From assembly GCA_902167985.1 (NCBI GenBank), contig CABHNZ010000009.1, positions 124,001-188,000 on the forward strand: a stretch of DNA of 64,000 nt, in the 5' to 3' direction. The position numbers and the translations under genes were made by a program. Each line of letters opens with the position of its first letter. The first letter of the stretch is position 1. Below are positions 39,867-49,573 of the stretch, piece after piece. The notes under the pieces are model-generated. The model was not told the DNA's origin. It was given only the letters and a program-made list of their open reading frames with translations, and did not search any database. Source of the stretch: Shinella sp. UYSO24. Its GTDB lineage: Bacteria; Pseudomonadota; Alphaproteobacteria; Rhizobiales; Rhizobiaceae.

Positions 39867-40373
39867 ATGAAGACGTTGTCGATCGATGTCCGGCGTGCAG
39901 AGCCGCAAGATGCCCGAGCTATTTCGGAGGCGCATCGTGATGCGTGGCTGCAGGCCTATTCCGGCCTCATCCCGCACAAGCCGCTCGTGCAGATGCTGGA
40001 GCGCCGGGGTGAAACCTGGTGGCGCAAGGCTACGCAGGGCCCGGCAACGCTTCTGGTGCTCGATGTGGCCGGCGTGATCGCGGGTTACGCGACGATCGGG
40101 CTCAATCGCGCCAAGGCGCTGCCCTATGAGGGCGAGATCTACGAAATCTATCTCAGGCCCGAATATCAGGGCATCGGCATGGGTGGCCGGCTGTTCAACG
40201 AGAGCCGTCGCCTTTTGAAATTCCTCGGTTGCGAGGGGTTCGTCTGCTGGTGCCTGGAAGACAGCGAGCATGCCGCAAGCTTCTTCCGTCGCAATGGCGG
40301 CCTGGACATTGCCGAGGGCATGGAAGATTTCGCCGGCACGCAGTTGCGCAAGGTCGGCTTCGTCTGGCGCTGA
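39867..40373 (+). CDS. GNAT family N-acetyltransferase
   Basis: 168 residues. It has the GNAT core: DVRRAEPQDARAISEAHRDAWLQAYSGLIP at the N-terminus (RimI-like, often found in polyamine or small-molecule acetylases), then EIYEIYLRPEYQGIGMGGRLF with the acetyl-CoA-binding loop Q-x-x-G-x-G and a C-terminal ASFFRRNGG block. The substrate is unknown. It begins about 150 bases after the typA terminator and is transcribed on its own. Confidence 0.88.
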   Translation: MKTLSIDVRRAEPQDARAISEAHRDAWLQAYSGLIPHKPLVQMLERRGETWWRKATQGPATLLVLDVAGVIAGYATIGLNRAKALPYEGEIYEIYLRPEYQGIGMGGRLFNESRRLLKFLGCEGFVCWCLEDSEHAASFFRRNGGLDIAEGMEDFAGTQLRKVGFVWR

Positions 40374-40511
40374 GCTTTTGCCGCTATCTTGAGGAAATGA
40401 CGCGCTATTCAAGCCGTAAGCCGCATGGTTGTCGGCCGAAAGTCCGGTTGCCTTAAGGCCGGATTCCCGCTATCGACGGATCAGCAAGTTGAACCTCATC
40501 GGGGAAAAAAG

Positions 40512-41045
40512 ATGCGTATCGATGCAATTTCCGTTGGCAAGAACCCGCCAGAAGACATCAATGTGATCGTCGAGGTGCCTGTCGGCGGGCATCCCATCAA
40601 GTATGAAATGGACAAGGAAGCCGGCGCACTCGTCGTCGACCGCTTCCTCTACACGCCGATGACCTATCCGGGCAATTACGGTTTCGTACCGCACACGCTG
40701 TCGGAAGATGGTGATCCGATCGACGTTCTGATCTGCAACACCCGTCCGCTGGTGCCGGGTTGCGTCATCAACGTCCGCCCGATCGGCGTGATGGTGATGG
40801 AAGACGACGGTGGCAAGGATGAGAAGATCATCGCCGTGCCGGTTCCGAAGCTGACCCAGCGCTACGACAAGATCAAGAACTACACCGACATGCCGGAAAT
40901 CACGCTCAAGCAGATCGAGCATTTCTTCGAGCATTACAAGGATCTCGAGCCCGGCAAGTGGGTCAAGATCGAAGGCTGGCAGGGCGTTGACGTTGCCAAG
41001 AAGCTGATCGTCGAGGCGATCGAGCGCCACAACGCTCAGAAGTAA
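40512..41045 (+). CDS. ppa: Inorganic pyrophosphatase
   Basis: Family I soluble pyrophosphatase, 177 residues, hydrolysing PPi to two phosphates. Metal-binding acidic residues lie in [10 protein letters not shown] and [43 protein letters not shown] is the classic N-terminal block. The ATG at 40512 ([15 protein letters not shown]) follows GGGGAAAAAAG; the frame is open upstream but without homology. A palindrome GCCTTAAGGC lies at 40450-40459 ahead of the gene. Intact. Confidence 0.97.
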   Translation: MRIDAISVGKNPPEDINVIVEVPVGGHPIKYEMDKEAGALVVDRFLYTPMTYPGNYGFVPHTLSEDGDPIDVLICNTRPLVPGCVINVRPIGVMVMEDDGGKDEKIIAVPVPKLTQRYDKIKNYTDMPEITLKQIEHFFEHYKDLEPGKWVKIEGWQGVDVAKKLIVEAIERHNAQK

Positions 41046-41062
41046 TCTTTGAGAGATACAGG

Positions 41063-41374
41063 TCAGGGCGCCTTGAAGGCGCTCAGGCGCTTTTCCAAAT
41101 CCTCCGGGTCGCCTTCGATCCGGAGGATTTTTTTACGCGCGGTTTCGCCGGAGACGAAGCTGATTGCGGATTTGGGAATACGGAGGGTCTTGGCCAGAAG
41201 CGCGATCAGCGCCTTGTTGGCCTTGCCGTCTTCTGGAACGGCGGTGACGCGAGCCCGCAGGAAGCTTTCTCCATCATCTGCGGTCTCGAACCCGTCTATC
41301 GCGTCACGCCCGGCATTGGGCGTGAGACGCAGGGAAAGCCTGATGTGATCTGCGTGGCGGGTGAACGCGCTCAC
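41063..41374 (-). CDS. DUF167 (YggU family) protein
   Basis: About 103-residue small protein of unknown function with the core [53 protein letters not shown] at 41374 is preferred because it overlaps the yggT stop (GTGA); the frame extends to a TTG at 41401. yggT-yggU is a common gene pair. The role is unknown. Confidence 0.87.
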   Translation of the reverse strand: MSAFTRHADHIRLSLRLTPNAGRDAIDGFETADDGESFLRARVTAVPEDGKANKALIALLAKTLRIPKSAISFVSGETARKKILRIEGDPEDLEKRLSAFKAP

Positions 41375-41661
41375 GCGACCATGGGATAGAGCGTGGTCCA
41401 AAGGAAGGAGCGCAGGAAGAAGATGATCAGCAGCACGATCACCGGGGAGATGTCGATGCCGCCGAGATTGGGCAGGATCCGGCGCAGCGGGCGCAGGACC
41501 GGCTCCGTGACGTTATAGAGAAAACGGCCGATCGCATCGACGAACTGGTTTCGCGAATTGATCACGTTGAAGGCGAAGAGCCAGGAGAAGATGGCGCTGG
41601 CGATCAGCACCCAGGTGTAGAGATTCAAGGCCAAATCAATGGTCTGAAACAGGGCGAGCAT
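41371..41661 (-). CDS. YggT family membrane protein
   Basis: 96-residue integral membrane protein with two hydrophobic hairpins: [20 protein letters not shown] and [22 protein letters not shown]. The [20 protein letters not shown] linker is the family signature. YggT has been linked to osmotic and potassium stress in E. coli and is near cell-division genes in other bacteria. Coupled to the DUF167 gene by a four-base overlap. Confidence 0.92.
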   Translation of the reverse strand: MLALFQTIDLALNLYTWVLIASAIFSWLFAFNVINSRNQFVDAIGRFLYNVTEPVLRPLRRILPNLGGIDISPVIVLLIIFFLRSFLWTTLYPMVA

Positions 41662-41857
41662 TCACGTCTCCAATTTTGTCACGGCACACTCGACGCAACA
41701 GGCGCAGGGCCGCAAGACACAATTCAGTGTTGACAGACATGTAAACATTGAGGAACTACGGGGCAAGTGCCTCGTGCCCGCCCGTTGCCGCATGTTTCAT
41801 CGCAAGATCCGCGGCAAGATCCGGGCGCGCCAGTCTGACTGCTGAAAGTCTTCTACC

Positions 41858-43114
41858 ATGTCCTTGCCTAAATCGGGGCCCGTATCGGGTGATCGCTTTG
41901 CCGCTTTCCGGCATCGGTCCTATACCCAGTTCTTCTTCGCCCGCTTCCTATCGGCCTTCGCGATCCAGATCGTCAGCGTCTCGGTCGGCTGGCAGATGTA
42001 TGACCAGACGAAGAACCCGCTGTTTCTCGGGCTGATCGGTCTCTTCCAGTTTCTGCCGTCGCTGCTCTTGATCCTCGTGACCGGCACGGTGGCCGACCGG
42101 CATAACCGCCGGATGATCGTCGCCATCTGCCTCGTCGTTGCTTCGCTCTGCTGTGCCGCACTTCTCGGGATCACGCTTGCCGATGCGTTCACGCCACTTC
42201 TGGTGTTTGCGATCCTGATCGTCTTCGGCATCGAGCGGGCCTTCATGGGGCCGGCGGTGCAATCGCTCGGGCCCAATCTCGTGCCGGCGGAAGACCTGCC
42301 GAATGCGGTTGCCTGGAACTCGTCCTCCTGGCAGACGGCCGCGATCCTCGGGCCTGTCGGCGGTGGCCTGCTTTATGGGGTCAGCGCCGTCTCGGCCTAT
42401 TCGGTGGCGCTCGTCTTCATGGTCGTGTCGGCGGTTCTGGTCTTCCTCATTCCGAAGCCCGTTCAGCGCCGTTCCGCGACGAAGATCACGATGGAGCAGA
42501 TCTTTGCCGGTTTCCGCTTCATCTTTCAGGAAAAGGTGGTTCTGGGGGCGATCTCGCTCGATCTGTTTGCCGTGCTTCTCGGCGGCGCCGTGGCGCTGAT
42601 GCCGATCTTTGCGCGCGATATTCTCGATCTCGGCCCTGGGGCCTCGGGCTGTTGCGGGCCGCACCCGGCATCGGGGCGATCGTCGTTGCCATCTGGCTTG
42701 CCATCCATCCGATCCGCCATCGGGCGGGTATCGCGCTCTTTGTCGGCGTGGCACTGTTCGGGCTTGCGACGCTGATCTTCGGGCTCTCCGTCACCCCCTG
42801 GGTATCGATTGCGGCGCTCATGCTGCTTGGTGCCTCCGACATGGTGTCGGTCTATGTGCGCGAGACGCTGATTGCGCTCTGGACGCCGGATGAGGTGCGC
42901 GGGCGCGTCAATGCCGTCAACATGGTGTTTGTCGGTGCCTCCAATGAACTCGGCGAGTTCCGCGCCGGGACGATGGCCGCGTTCATGGGGGCGGCATCCG
43001 CCGTCGTCATCGGCGCGTCGGCACGCTTGCCGTCGCCGTCATCTGGTCGCTGGGGTTTCCGAGCTGCGCAAGATCGACAGCCTGCAGGCGCCGGAGGCCG
43101 GTCAGCAGGCCTGA
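41858..43114 (+). CDS. MFS exporter of the EntS type (three frameshifts: near 42635, 43016, 43061)
   Basis: About 419-residue 12-helix transporter related to the enterobactin-exporter group (MFS_3). The N-terminus reads GDRFAAFRHRSYTQFFFARFLSAFAIQIVSVSVGWQMYDQTKNPLFLGL, with the loop GTVADRHNRR. One C is missing after ILDLGP (then WGLGLLRAAPGIGAI in the next frame). A second base is missing after VIGA (then VGTLAVAVIWSLGFP), and one G after GFP (then ELRKIDSLQAPEAGQQA, stop 43112-43114). Three breaks in 430 bases make this the most damaged small region. The substrate is unknown. Confidence 0.88.
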
Positions 43115-43227
43115 AGTATTTTCGCGGCTTGTTCGGTCTGCGGCGGTTCCTTGGATTTCGTCGGGCGGTCGAAGACGAGATCGAGGAAATCCCACAGCCA
43201 TTGCCGCAGGGGCGCATCGAAGATCAT
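43102..43227 (-). CDS. 41-residue protein, unknown function
   Basis: Small frame starting MIFDAPLRQWLWDFLDLVFDR, then a charged Lys/Glu/Gln tail (residues 22-41) ending QAC. Its ATG overlaps the stop of the upstream glutamine amidotransferase gene as ATGA, the sign of translational coupling. Its 3' end overlaps the convergent MFS gene by 13 bases. No family recognised. The amphipathic N-terminal stretch and coupled start make it more credible than chance. Confidence 0.4.
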   Translation of the reverse strand: MIFDAPLRQWLWDFLDLVFDRPTKSKEPPQTEQAAKILQAC

Positions 43228-43874
43228 GCGCCTTCGAGATGGGCGTGGCCCTTCTGGGCATTCGGCATGGTGAAGCGGCTTTCGCCGTGGACCACCCAGC
43301 GATGCATCATCGCCCGCGTCAGCTCTGCATGGAACTGCACACCCCAGGCATTTTCGCCGTAGCGGATCGCCTGATTGGGATAGGCGTCGCCTTCCGCCAG
43401 AAGTTTTACGCCGCGCGGTGTATCAAAACCCTCGCGGTGAAAATGATAGACCATCTGAGGCCAGTGCATGAGAAGTCGGCCGTGTTCGGTCGGGCGCAAC
43501 GGATACCAGCCGATCTCGGTCATCTCGCCCCTGGCCGCCGCGACCTTGCCGCCGAGCGTGCGGACCATCATCTGGGCGCCGAGGCAGATGCCGAGATAGG
43601 GCTTGTTCTCCTTCAGCGGAACATTGATCCAGTCGATCTCGGCTTTGACATAGGGCTCGGGATCGTTGGCGCTCATCGGGCCGCCGAAGATGACGGCGCC
43701 GGAATGGCTGGCCAGCGTCTGCGGCAGCGGATCGCCCAGAACCGGACGGCGGATATCAAGCGGGAAACCTTTTTCCACCAGCATCTGGCCGACACGCCCC
43801 GGTGACGAGCGCTCCTGATGGAGCACGATCAGAACGGGCAGCTTTTCGCTTCGGTTGGTGGGCAGCATCAGCAT
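43224..43874 (-). CDS. Class I glutamine amidotransferase-like protein (GuaA-N type)
   Basis: 216-residue protein with a GATase-1 fold. The nucleophile elbow GICLGAQMM carries the catalytic Cys, and VQFHAEL supplies His and Glu of the triad (HAE where most relatives have HPE). FGGPMSANDPEPYVKAE matches the GMP-synthase-like group found as stand-alone amidotransferases in proteobacteria. The amide acceptor is unknown. The downstream small ORF overlaps the stop by four bases. Confidence 0.87.
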   Translation of the reverse strand: MLMLPTNRSEKLPVLIVLHQERSSPGRVGQMLVEKGFPLDIRRPVLGDPLPQTLASHSGAVIFGGPMSANDPEPYVKAEIDWINVPLKENKPYLGICLGAQMMVRTLGGKVAAARGEMTEIGWYPLRPTEHGRLLMHWPQMVYHFHREGFDTPRGVKLLAEGDAYPNQAIRYGENAWGVQFHAELTRAMMHRWVVHGESRFTMPNAQKGHAHLEGA

Positions 43875-43886
43875 GACAAGCCTTCC

Positions 43887-44363
43887 TTACTCTCCTGCGA
43901 CCTTTCCTCCGGAAATGCGGGCAGCGGCCTCCTGGCGCTTCAGAACACGATCGCGCGCCGAGACACCGAGAAGATCGGCGATCCGCCAGATCACGTGATC
44001 CTCGATCTCGCTGCGCTCGCCATCGGCGTAAACGATATCCCAGAGAATGCCGAGAAGCTCGATACGATCGTCCTCGGCGGTGAGATGCTTCCTAAGATCG
44101 GAAGTGAAACGGTAATAGTCAACCGCCTCGCTGCCGGCCTGATGGCCCGCTTCGATCAGCGCCTTCAGCCGGTCATCGGTCAGGTCGTAGCGCTCGCGCA
44201 GAAGCGTGCGAAAGCGCTGCTGCTCCTTCTCCGAGACGTTGCCGTCTGCCTCCATCACCTGAAAACAGAGCGCGACAAAGGCGACGCGCGGGTCATCCGG
44301 CGCGAATTCCTCGGCATGGGGAGAGGTGAGAGTGTGGAGGAAGGCCTGAATACGGTCCAGCAT
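43887..44363 (-). CDS. TerB-like (tellurite resistance B/DjlA N-terminal domain) protein
   Basis: 158-residue, fully helical, acidic protein. The TerB domain covers about residues 20-140: VAFVALCFQVMEADGNVSEKEQQRFRTLL and LGILWDIVYADGERSEIEDHVIWRIADLLGV contain the paired ADG...E metal-binding loops typical of the fold. Function is unknown. It follows hemY on the same strand 22 bases on, where a TerB gene is often found in rhizobia, so it may be in the hem operon. Confidence 0.88.
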   Translation of the reverse strand: MLDRIQAFLHTLTSPHAEEFAPDDPRVAFVALCFQVMEADGNVSEKEQQRFRTLLRERYDLTDDRLKALIEAGHQAGSEAVDYYRFTSDLRKHLTAEDDRIELLGILWDIVYADGERSEIEDHVIWRIADLLGVSARDRVLKRQEAAARISGGKVAGE

Positions 44364-44385
44364 CTTGTGTTCAGGCCTTGCCTTT

Positions 44386-46119
44386 CTAGTAGAGCCTCAG
44401 CCGCGTCGGCGGTTCGGCATCCTTGCGTTCCTTGACACCCGGATCATCCGGTGGCCGGCCGAAAAATGGAACCGCCTCTTCTTCGATTTCGGTCACATTC
44501 TTGTCGGTCGAGGGCACATTAGAGGATGCTGGTGGTTTTGCTGCAACAGCGAAGTCAGCCTTCTTTTCCGTCGCCGGCTTCGATTTGTCGGGGTCCTTTC
44601 CGGCAGAGCTGGCAGAGACAGGCTTGGCCGCGGCCGGTGATGGTGTTTGCGTCACGGGCTTGGCCGACGGTCTTGCCTCGATGGTTGCGGCTGTGGCGAC
44701 GACCTTTGCCTCGACCGGCTTGGCGGGCTTTGCTGCGGCCGGCGCCGGGCTCGGCTGCGTGACTGCGACGGGTGGCAGATTGGCGATTGCCTGATCGGCA
44801 ATCACGGAGCCTTCCTCGATCGGGCCTTCCAGCTGACCAAACGGCGCCTTCCATTCGAAGGCATCGATGCGGCCGGTAACGGGCGAAACGGGCAGCCATT
44901 TTTCCGAGACGATGCCGTCTGCCACCCAAGCGGGGTCGCGTGGTGCGCGAAGCGCCTGCGCCATCCAGTGGCGGATGCGGCCCTGATCGCCGCTTTCGAC
45001 CTCCTCGATGTCGGCCAGAATGAGATAGGCTGCCTCGCGGCTTTCCATCCTCGCGGCGGCCTCAGCCTTTTCGCGGGCCTTTTTCAGGTTATGGGCCGAA
45101 AGCGCGGCTGCCGCGACGGCAAGCAGCGATTCGACATTGTTGGGGCGGAGCGTTTCCAGTTTCTCGGCGCGTTTCAGGCGATCCAGCGTGCTGTCACCGC
45201 TGCGTGCCGTCACATAGGTGCGGGCGACATCGGGATGCGGGCGAAGCTTCCACATGGTTTCGAGCACGGAGGCTGCCTTGCGGACATTATCCTCGCGCAG
45301 ATAGGATTTTGCCGCGATGATGGCGGCCGGAACGAGATCCTTCGACAGTTTGAGCGCTGCCTTGGCATCGTCGCGCGCGCCCTTCGGATCGCCATCCAGA
45401 CGCTCGCCGGCCTTGGCGGTGAGAAGCACTGCCTTCCAGCGGTCGGCCTGCGCCTTTTCCATCACGCCTGCAGCGCGCTGCTGGTCGAGAAGGCGGATCG
45501 CATCGTCCCACTGACCGGTCTTGCAGCGGGTTTCCAGCGTGGCCTGTGCCGCCCAGGGAAGGTAGGGGGCGTTTTCGACGGCGCGCTCGGCATATTGCCG
45601 GGCTGCCTCATCGGCACCGAGACGGCGGGCCTCCATATAGAGGCCGCGCAAGCCAAGTTCGCGGGTTTCCGGATCATCGGCCATCTGCTCGAACTTGCGG
45701 CGTGCGTCGTCATGGCGGCCTTCGATCAGGGCGGCCTGCGCTTCGAGAAGATGGATCAGCGGTTCCTGATCGGCGCTCAGCAGGCCGCGGGTGCGCAGGC
45801 TCATCTTGCGGGCCATGATGGCATTGCCGGCACCGGCGGCAATCAGGCCGGTCGAGAGGGCCTGATAACCGCGATCCCGCTTGCGGGCGCGGAAATAGCG
45901 GCGCACCGAATGCGGCGAGGTCCAGACCACGCCGATGATCCACCAGAGGAGCATGACGATCGCAACGAGGGCGACGACCATGGTGGCGGCCACCATGACG
46001 CTCGTCTCGATCAGCTGATCCTGCCAGGTGATGGAAATGATGCCCGGGCGGTCTGCGAGCCAGGAAAAGCCCCAGCCGAGACCGAGAATGACGAGAAGGA
46101 AAATGAAAAGCCTGACCAT
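44386..46119 (-). CDS. hemY: HemY-like membrane protein with TPR repeats
   Basis: 577-residue protein of the alphaproteobacterial/enterobacterial HemY family. This is not the Bacillus protoporphyrinogen oxidase of the same name. Two N-terminal membrane helices (LFIFLLVILGLGWGFSWL and VMVAATMVVALVAIVMLLWWIIGVVW), then tetratricopeptide-like helical repeats (residues about 130-400). A Pro/Ala/Lys-rich low-complexity tail follows (about 450-540). It works with haem biosynthesis in an undefined scaffolding role. Part of the hemC-hemD-mic60-hemY run; 14 bases after mic60. Intact. Confidence 0.9.
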   Translation of the reverse strand: MVRLFIFLLVILGLGWGFSWLADRPGIISITWQDQLIETSVMVAATMVVALVAIVMLLWWIIGVVWTSPHSVRRYFRARKRDRGYQALSTGLIAAGAGNAIMARKMSLRTRGLLSADQEPLIHLLEAQAALIEGRHDDARRKFEQMADDPETRELGLRGLYMEARRLGADEAARQYAERAVENAPYLPWAAQATLETRCKTGQWDDAIRLLDQQRAAGVMEKAQADRWKAVLLTAKAGERLDGDPKGARDDAKAALKLSKDLVPAAIIAAKSYLREDNVRKAASVLETMWKLRPHPDVARTYVTARSGDSTLDRLKRAEKLETLRPNNVESLLAVAAAALSAHNLKKAREKAEAAARMESREAAYLILADIEEVESGDQGRIRHWMAQALRAPRDPAWVADGIVSEKWLPVSPVTGRIDAFEWKAPFGQLEGPIEEGSVIADQAIANLPPVAVTQPSPAPAAAKPAKPVEAKVVATAATIEARPSAKPVTQTPSPAAAKPVSASSAGKDPDKSKPATEKKADFAVAAKPPASSNVPSTDKNVTEIEEEAVPFFGRPPDDPGVKERKDAEPPTRLRLY

Positions 46120-46133
46120 TCGTCCTTACGCCC

Positions 46134-47578
46134 TCAACCGTTCGAGCCGGTAACGGCGCGCGTCAGCGTGCCGCCCACGAGATTTTCCACCTGAATGCGG
46201 GCATCGAGCCGCTGCTTGAAATCGCCGGCAACGGCTTTCGATGCATCGGGAAGCGCCGCCCATTCGCGGGATGCTGCGGCCAGATCGCCGTTCTGCAGCG
46301 CGTTTTCGACGCGCGCCACCTTGGCCTCCGGCGTATCGCCCGGCACGTCGCCGACCTTTCTGACCTTGACCACCGACAGGGCCGAGGACAGCAGCCGGTC
46401 GGCAATGCTGGCATTGGGGTTCGGCTGGTTGGCCGCTTCGAGCATGGCATCCGCGACGCGCGGAAATTCCTGCTGGAGCGAGATGCGCGATGGCACGCCG
46501 CGGGTGGCAAAGGGCTGCAATTGCTGGATGGCAGGATCATTGCCGGCCACGCTTGCGAATGTGTCGAGTTCCGTCTGGAACGTGCCGCCACGGTCGATCG
46601 CGGCCTTGAGGGCTGCGGCGGCCACGGCACGGGCGACTTGCTGCTCGGGGCCACGGTCATTGATCTTCGCTTCGGCCTCCGTCAGCCGGCGGCTCAGGCC
46701 CTGCTCGGCCGTTGCTGCCGCATCGCTTGCGGATTTCATCGCGGCGATCTGGCTCTGCAGCGCCTGGATCTGATCGGAAAGGCCGCTGTCCGGCGTGCCG
46801 GAGGCCGCTGCCGGCGGCTGGTTGCGGAGTGCTTCCACTTCCTGGCGAAGGCTGGCGATCTCGGATGAGAGCGCTGACGTATCGGCAGCGGGAGCGACGT
46901 CTGTTGCCGGCTTTGCACCGGGAAGGTAGCCGGCATATTGCATGCTTCCGGCAAGCAGAAGCGCGACAATGCCGCCGGCGATGCCGGCTGCGATCAGCGT
47001 CGAGGTTGCCGGGCTCTGGCGCTGAGGCTCGGGCGATGGCGCGGGGAAAGGGTCCGGGGTGGCGCGATAGGCGGGCTGATCTTCGGTTGTCGGCTTCGGG
47101 CCGGATGGTTCGTCGAATGCCGGTTGTTCGCTGTGTGCAGTTTCGGCCTCGGCAGATCGTTCGGTCCCGTTGGCCTCTAGGTTCTCGACGTTGGAGGCAG
47201 GATCGGACTTGGCCTCTCCAGCTTCACCGGCAGCGATGCCATCCTTGTCTTGTGCCGTCTCATCGGCACCGGGTGTGGTGGTCTCCGTCGAGAGGGGTTC
47301 CGTGGAAAAGGCGTCCTCGGCCGGAGGAGCATCCGTGACCGAAAGCGGCTCGTCCTTCAGTCCCGATGCAGCCGGAGACTTCTCGTCGGCGGTTTCTGCC
47401 AAACCGGCCGCGGCACCCTCAGGAGCCTGGTCGGTTTTCCTGCCTTCGGCCGTCTCGGGTTCGTCCGTGTCGTTGCTGCGGACAGGTTCGGCGACAAGGC
47501 CGACCTCCTCGGCGTGAGATCGATCGTCACCGGCTCCTTGGTTGACCTTGAACGGCGGGGTGGTGTTTCGGGGACCAT
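46134..47578 (-). CDS. Mitofilin/Mic60-like inner-membrane protein (frameshifted near 47510)
   Basis: About 481-residue homologue of mitochondrial MICOS Mic60, which shapes intracytoplasmic membranes in alphaproteobacteria. A long acidic N-terminal segment, one membrane helix (STLIAAGIAGGIVALLLAGSM), a coiled coil (LSSEIASLRQEVEALRNQ and following) and a C-terminal mitofilin-signature domain (GVPSRISLQQEFPRVADAMLEAA; LVGGTLTRAVTGSNG). The shorter frame starts at 47402, but ATG at 47578 gives MVPETPPRRSRSTKEPVTIDLTP and joins after one missing G (CCGGAGGAG expected, CCGAGGAG seen) as EEVGLVAEPV. The gene lies between hemD and hemY, as in other alphaproteobacteria. Confidence 0.88.
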
Positions 47579-47690
47579 CTCGACCTCTTCCTGCATGCTT
47601 TCAGAGAAAACTAGTCGGTGGGGGGATGGAAGGGAAGGGGCAGGCGGGATTTTGACGTCTTGTGATCGGTCGCGCGGTTGAGGCGACGGA

Positions 47691-48571
47691 TCAGAGAAGG
47701 CGAAAGAGACGCGCTTCGTCAGGTTGATCGGCAATAATGGCCTGCGGGCGAAAGTCGCGGGAATGGCGGCCGCAACGGCCTCGCTCAGGCAGAGGAAGCG
47801 CATCGATGCGAGGGTTTTTCCCTGGCTTTCCGTCGCCGAAAAGAAGAGCCGGGCGGTTTCCTTTGAATAGAGGAGAACGGCCGTCTTTGTCTCGCTGCTA
47901 TGCTGGCCGTCGTCGCCATCGGTCCCGCCAAGGGCGTGACGAAGGGTCGCTGCATCGTGGTTCGTCGGCAGCATTTCGTAGATTTCGGCAGTCGAAAAGC
48001 CGATGTTTCGTGCGGCAAGGCCTGTTTCGAAATGCGGTGAGCGCGGTTTTCCGGCGAGGTAGAGGAGGATGGGTGCTCCTTGTGCCGAGAGGTGGTGGCC
48101 TTGTGCAGAGGGGGGGCAAGCCTGTGGCGAGGGCTGGGGGGCTGCCGGGACTGGGCGAGCCTGTGGCGAGAGGTGGTGGCCTGTCGTTAGGTGAGGCGCC
48201 GCCGAGAGGTGTTGGGCTTGTGCCGAGAGGTAATCGGCTGCGGCCTCTGCCAGCTGCGTGCCCGATCCGCCGCCATCGATGACAGTCGTGAAGCCGAGGG
48301 CGATTGCGGCTTCGGCCGTTGCCCTGCCCACGGCAAGGAGCGGCGTTGCCAAATGGCCGGCGAGCACCGGGCCGAGCAGTGAGAGTGCGCGTATGGCCTC
48401 GGCGCTGGTAATTGCAAGCGCCGCATGCGGCGCCTGCAAGGCTTCAAGTGCTACCTCCGGCTTGTGGACCGGGCGGCTCATCGGCAGGAGAACGGGCGTG
48501 TGGCCGAGTTCGGCCAGCCGGGCGGCCGTCCGGCGGGCGGAGAATTCAGGGCGGGTGACGATGACCCGCAC
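47691..48571 (-). CDS. hemD: Uroporphyrinogen-III synthase with a repeat insertion (frameshifted near 47756)
   Basis: Closes and rearranges hydroxymethylbilane to uroporphyrinogen III in haem synthesis. GTG at 48571, with GGAG ahead, gives the standard start VRVIVTRPEFSARRTAARLAELGH. About 293 residues after correction, against some 240 usually. The extra length is a low-complexity, His/Gln/Pro/Ser-rich insert at about residues 114-165 coded by degenerate DNA repeats. Near the end one base is missing (IPATF runs out); the corrected frame reads FRPQAIIADQPDEARLFRLL and stops at 47691-47693. The start lies four bases after the hemC stop. Confidence 0.85.
48079..48231 (-). repeat. Degenerate tandem repeat inside hemD
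   Basis: About seven imperfect copies of a roughly 20-base unit, near CTTGTGCCGAGAGGTGGTGG on the plus strand, begin near 48079, 48099, 48119, 48159, 48179, 48200 and 48217. The unit length is often 20 or 40, not a multiple of three, so successive copies are read in different frames on the coding strand, giving varied His/Ser/Gln/Pro-rich residues. The total length keeps the hemD frame open. It looks like local slippage or repeat expansion. Confidence 0.75.
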
Positions 48572-48575
48572 CGGA

Positions 48576-49503
48576 TCAGCTCCAGCTTTCGAAAAAGCCG
48601 GTGCCGGCTGCCGCGCGGATGGTTTCGCCGGCCTGTCGGCCAAGCGCTTCGGCTTCTTGGCGCTTGCCTTCCACCGCGATCGTATGTTCCGTGCGGCCAT
48701 CCGGTGTGAGGATGAGGCCCGAAAAGATCAGGTGCTCGCCTTCGGTGCGGGCATATCCGCCGATCGGCGTGCGGCAGGAACCGTCAAGTGCGCCGAGGAA
48801 TGCGCGCTCGCAGGAGACGGCATCGAAGGTCGGCGCATCGTTGATGGCTGCGATCAGCGCGTCGGTGCGCGGGTCGCCGATACGGCTTTCGACGCAGATC
48901 GCGCCTGTGCCGGGGCCGGGGGGAAATCGGCGGGATCGAGAAGTTCCGTCGCAACTTCCTGCTTGCCGAGGCGGCGCAGGCCGGCATAGGCGAGCAGCGT
49001 CGCATCCACCTGGCCCTCATCGAGCTTGCGCAGGCGGGTTTCGACCGCGCCGCGGAAGATCGTCACCGTAATATCGGGACGAGCGCGGCGGATCAGGGCC
49101 TGACGGCGCAGCGAGGCGGAGCCGATGACGGCGCCATCCGGCAGGGTCATCAGGCTCGGCGCCGTACGGCCGATCAGGCGTCACGCACATCCTCGCGCGG
49201 CAGAAAGGCGGAGATGTAGAGGCCGTCGGGCAGTTTCGTCGGCATGTCCTTGGAGGAATGCACGGCGAAATCCAGAGCGCCGGAGGCAAGCTGCTCTTCC
49301 AGTTCCTGGGTGAAAAGGCCCTTGCCGCCGATCTCGCTCAAGGCGCGATCGGTGATACGGTCGCCGGCTGTCGACAGGACGACGATCTCGAACATTTCCT
49401 CCGGCAGGCTGTGGGCTGCCATCAGCCGCGAGCGTGTCTCGTGGGCCTGGGCAAGCGCCAGCGGGCTGCCGCGCGTGCCGATGCGGAAAGGTTTTGTTTG
49501 CAT
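48576..49503 (-). CDS. hemC: Hydroxymethylbilane synthase (frameshifted near 49177 and 48905)
   Basis: Porphobilinogen deaminase, third enzyme of haem synthesis. The corrected protein is 309 residues from the ATG at 49503 ([19 protein letters not shown]), matching the family length; an ATG at 49512 would add three residues. [12 protein letters not shown] contains the substrate-binding Lys/Asp block. One C is missing after EDVRDA (then [26 protein letters not shown]), and one G after PPAPAQ (then [16 protein letters not shown]). The dipyrromethane-cofactor Cys lies near [17 protein letters not shown]. The stop is at 48576-48578. Divergent from tsaD, 70 bases between the starts. Confidence 0.95.
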
Positions 49504-49573
49504 CCGTGTCATTCCGTTGTTACCGGAAGCTCCAGTAAACCTGTTTCCTCCACCTCGCAATCAACGATGGAAC

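Noticed and set aside
48079..48231. CRISPR-like array in the repeat of hemD
   Set aside because: Copies are about 20 bases, degenerate, without unique spacers of constant size, lie inside a coding frame, and no cas genes are near.
47357..48700. A 447-residue fused HemD protein reaching into the mic60 gene
   Set aside because: The run-on results from missing bases near 47756 and 47510 and from reading upstream of the GTG start inside hemC; correction gives separate hemD and mic60 genes.
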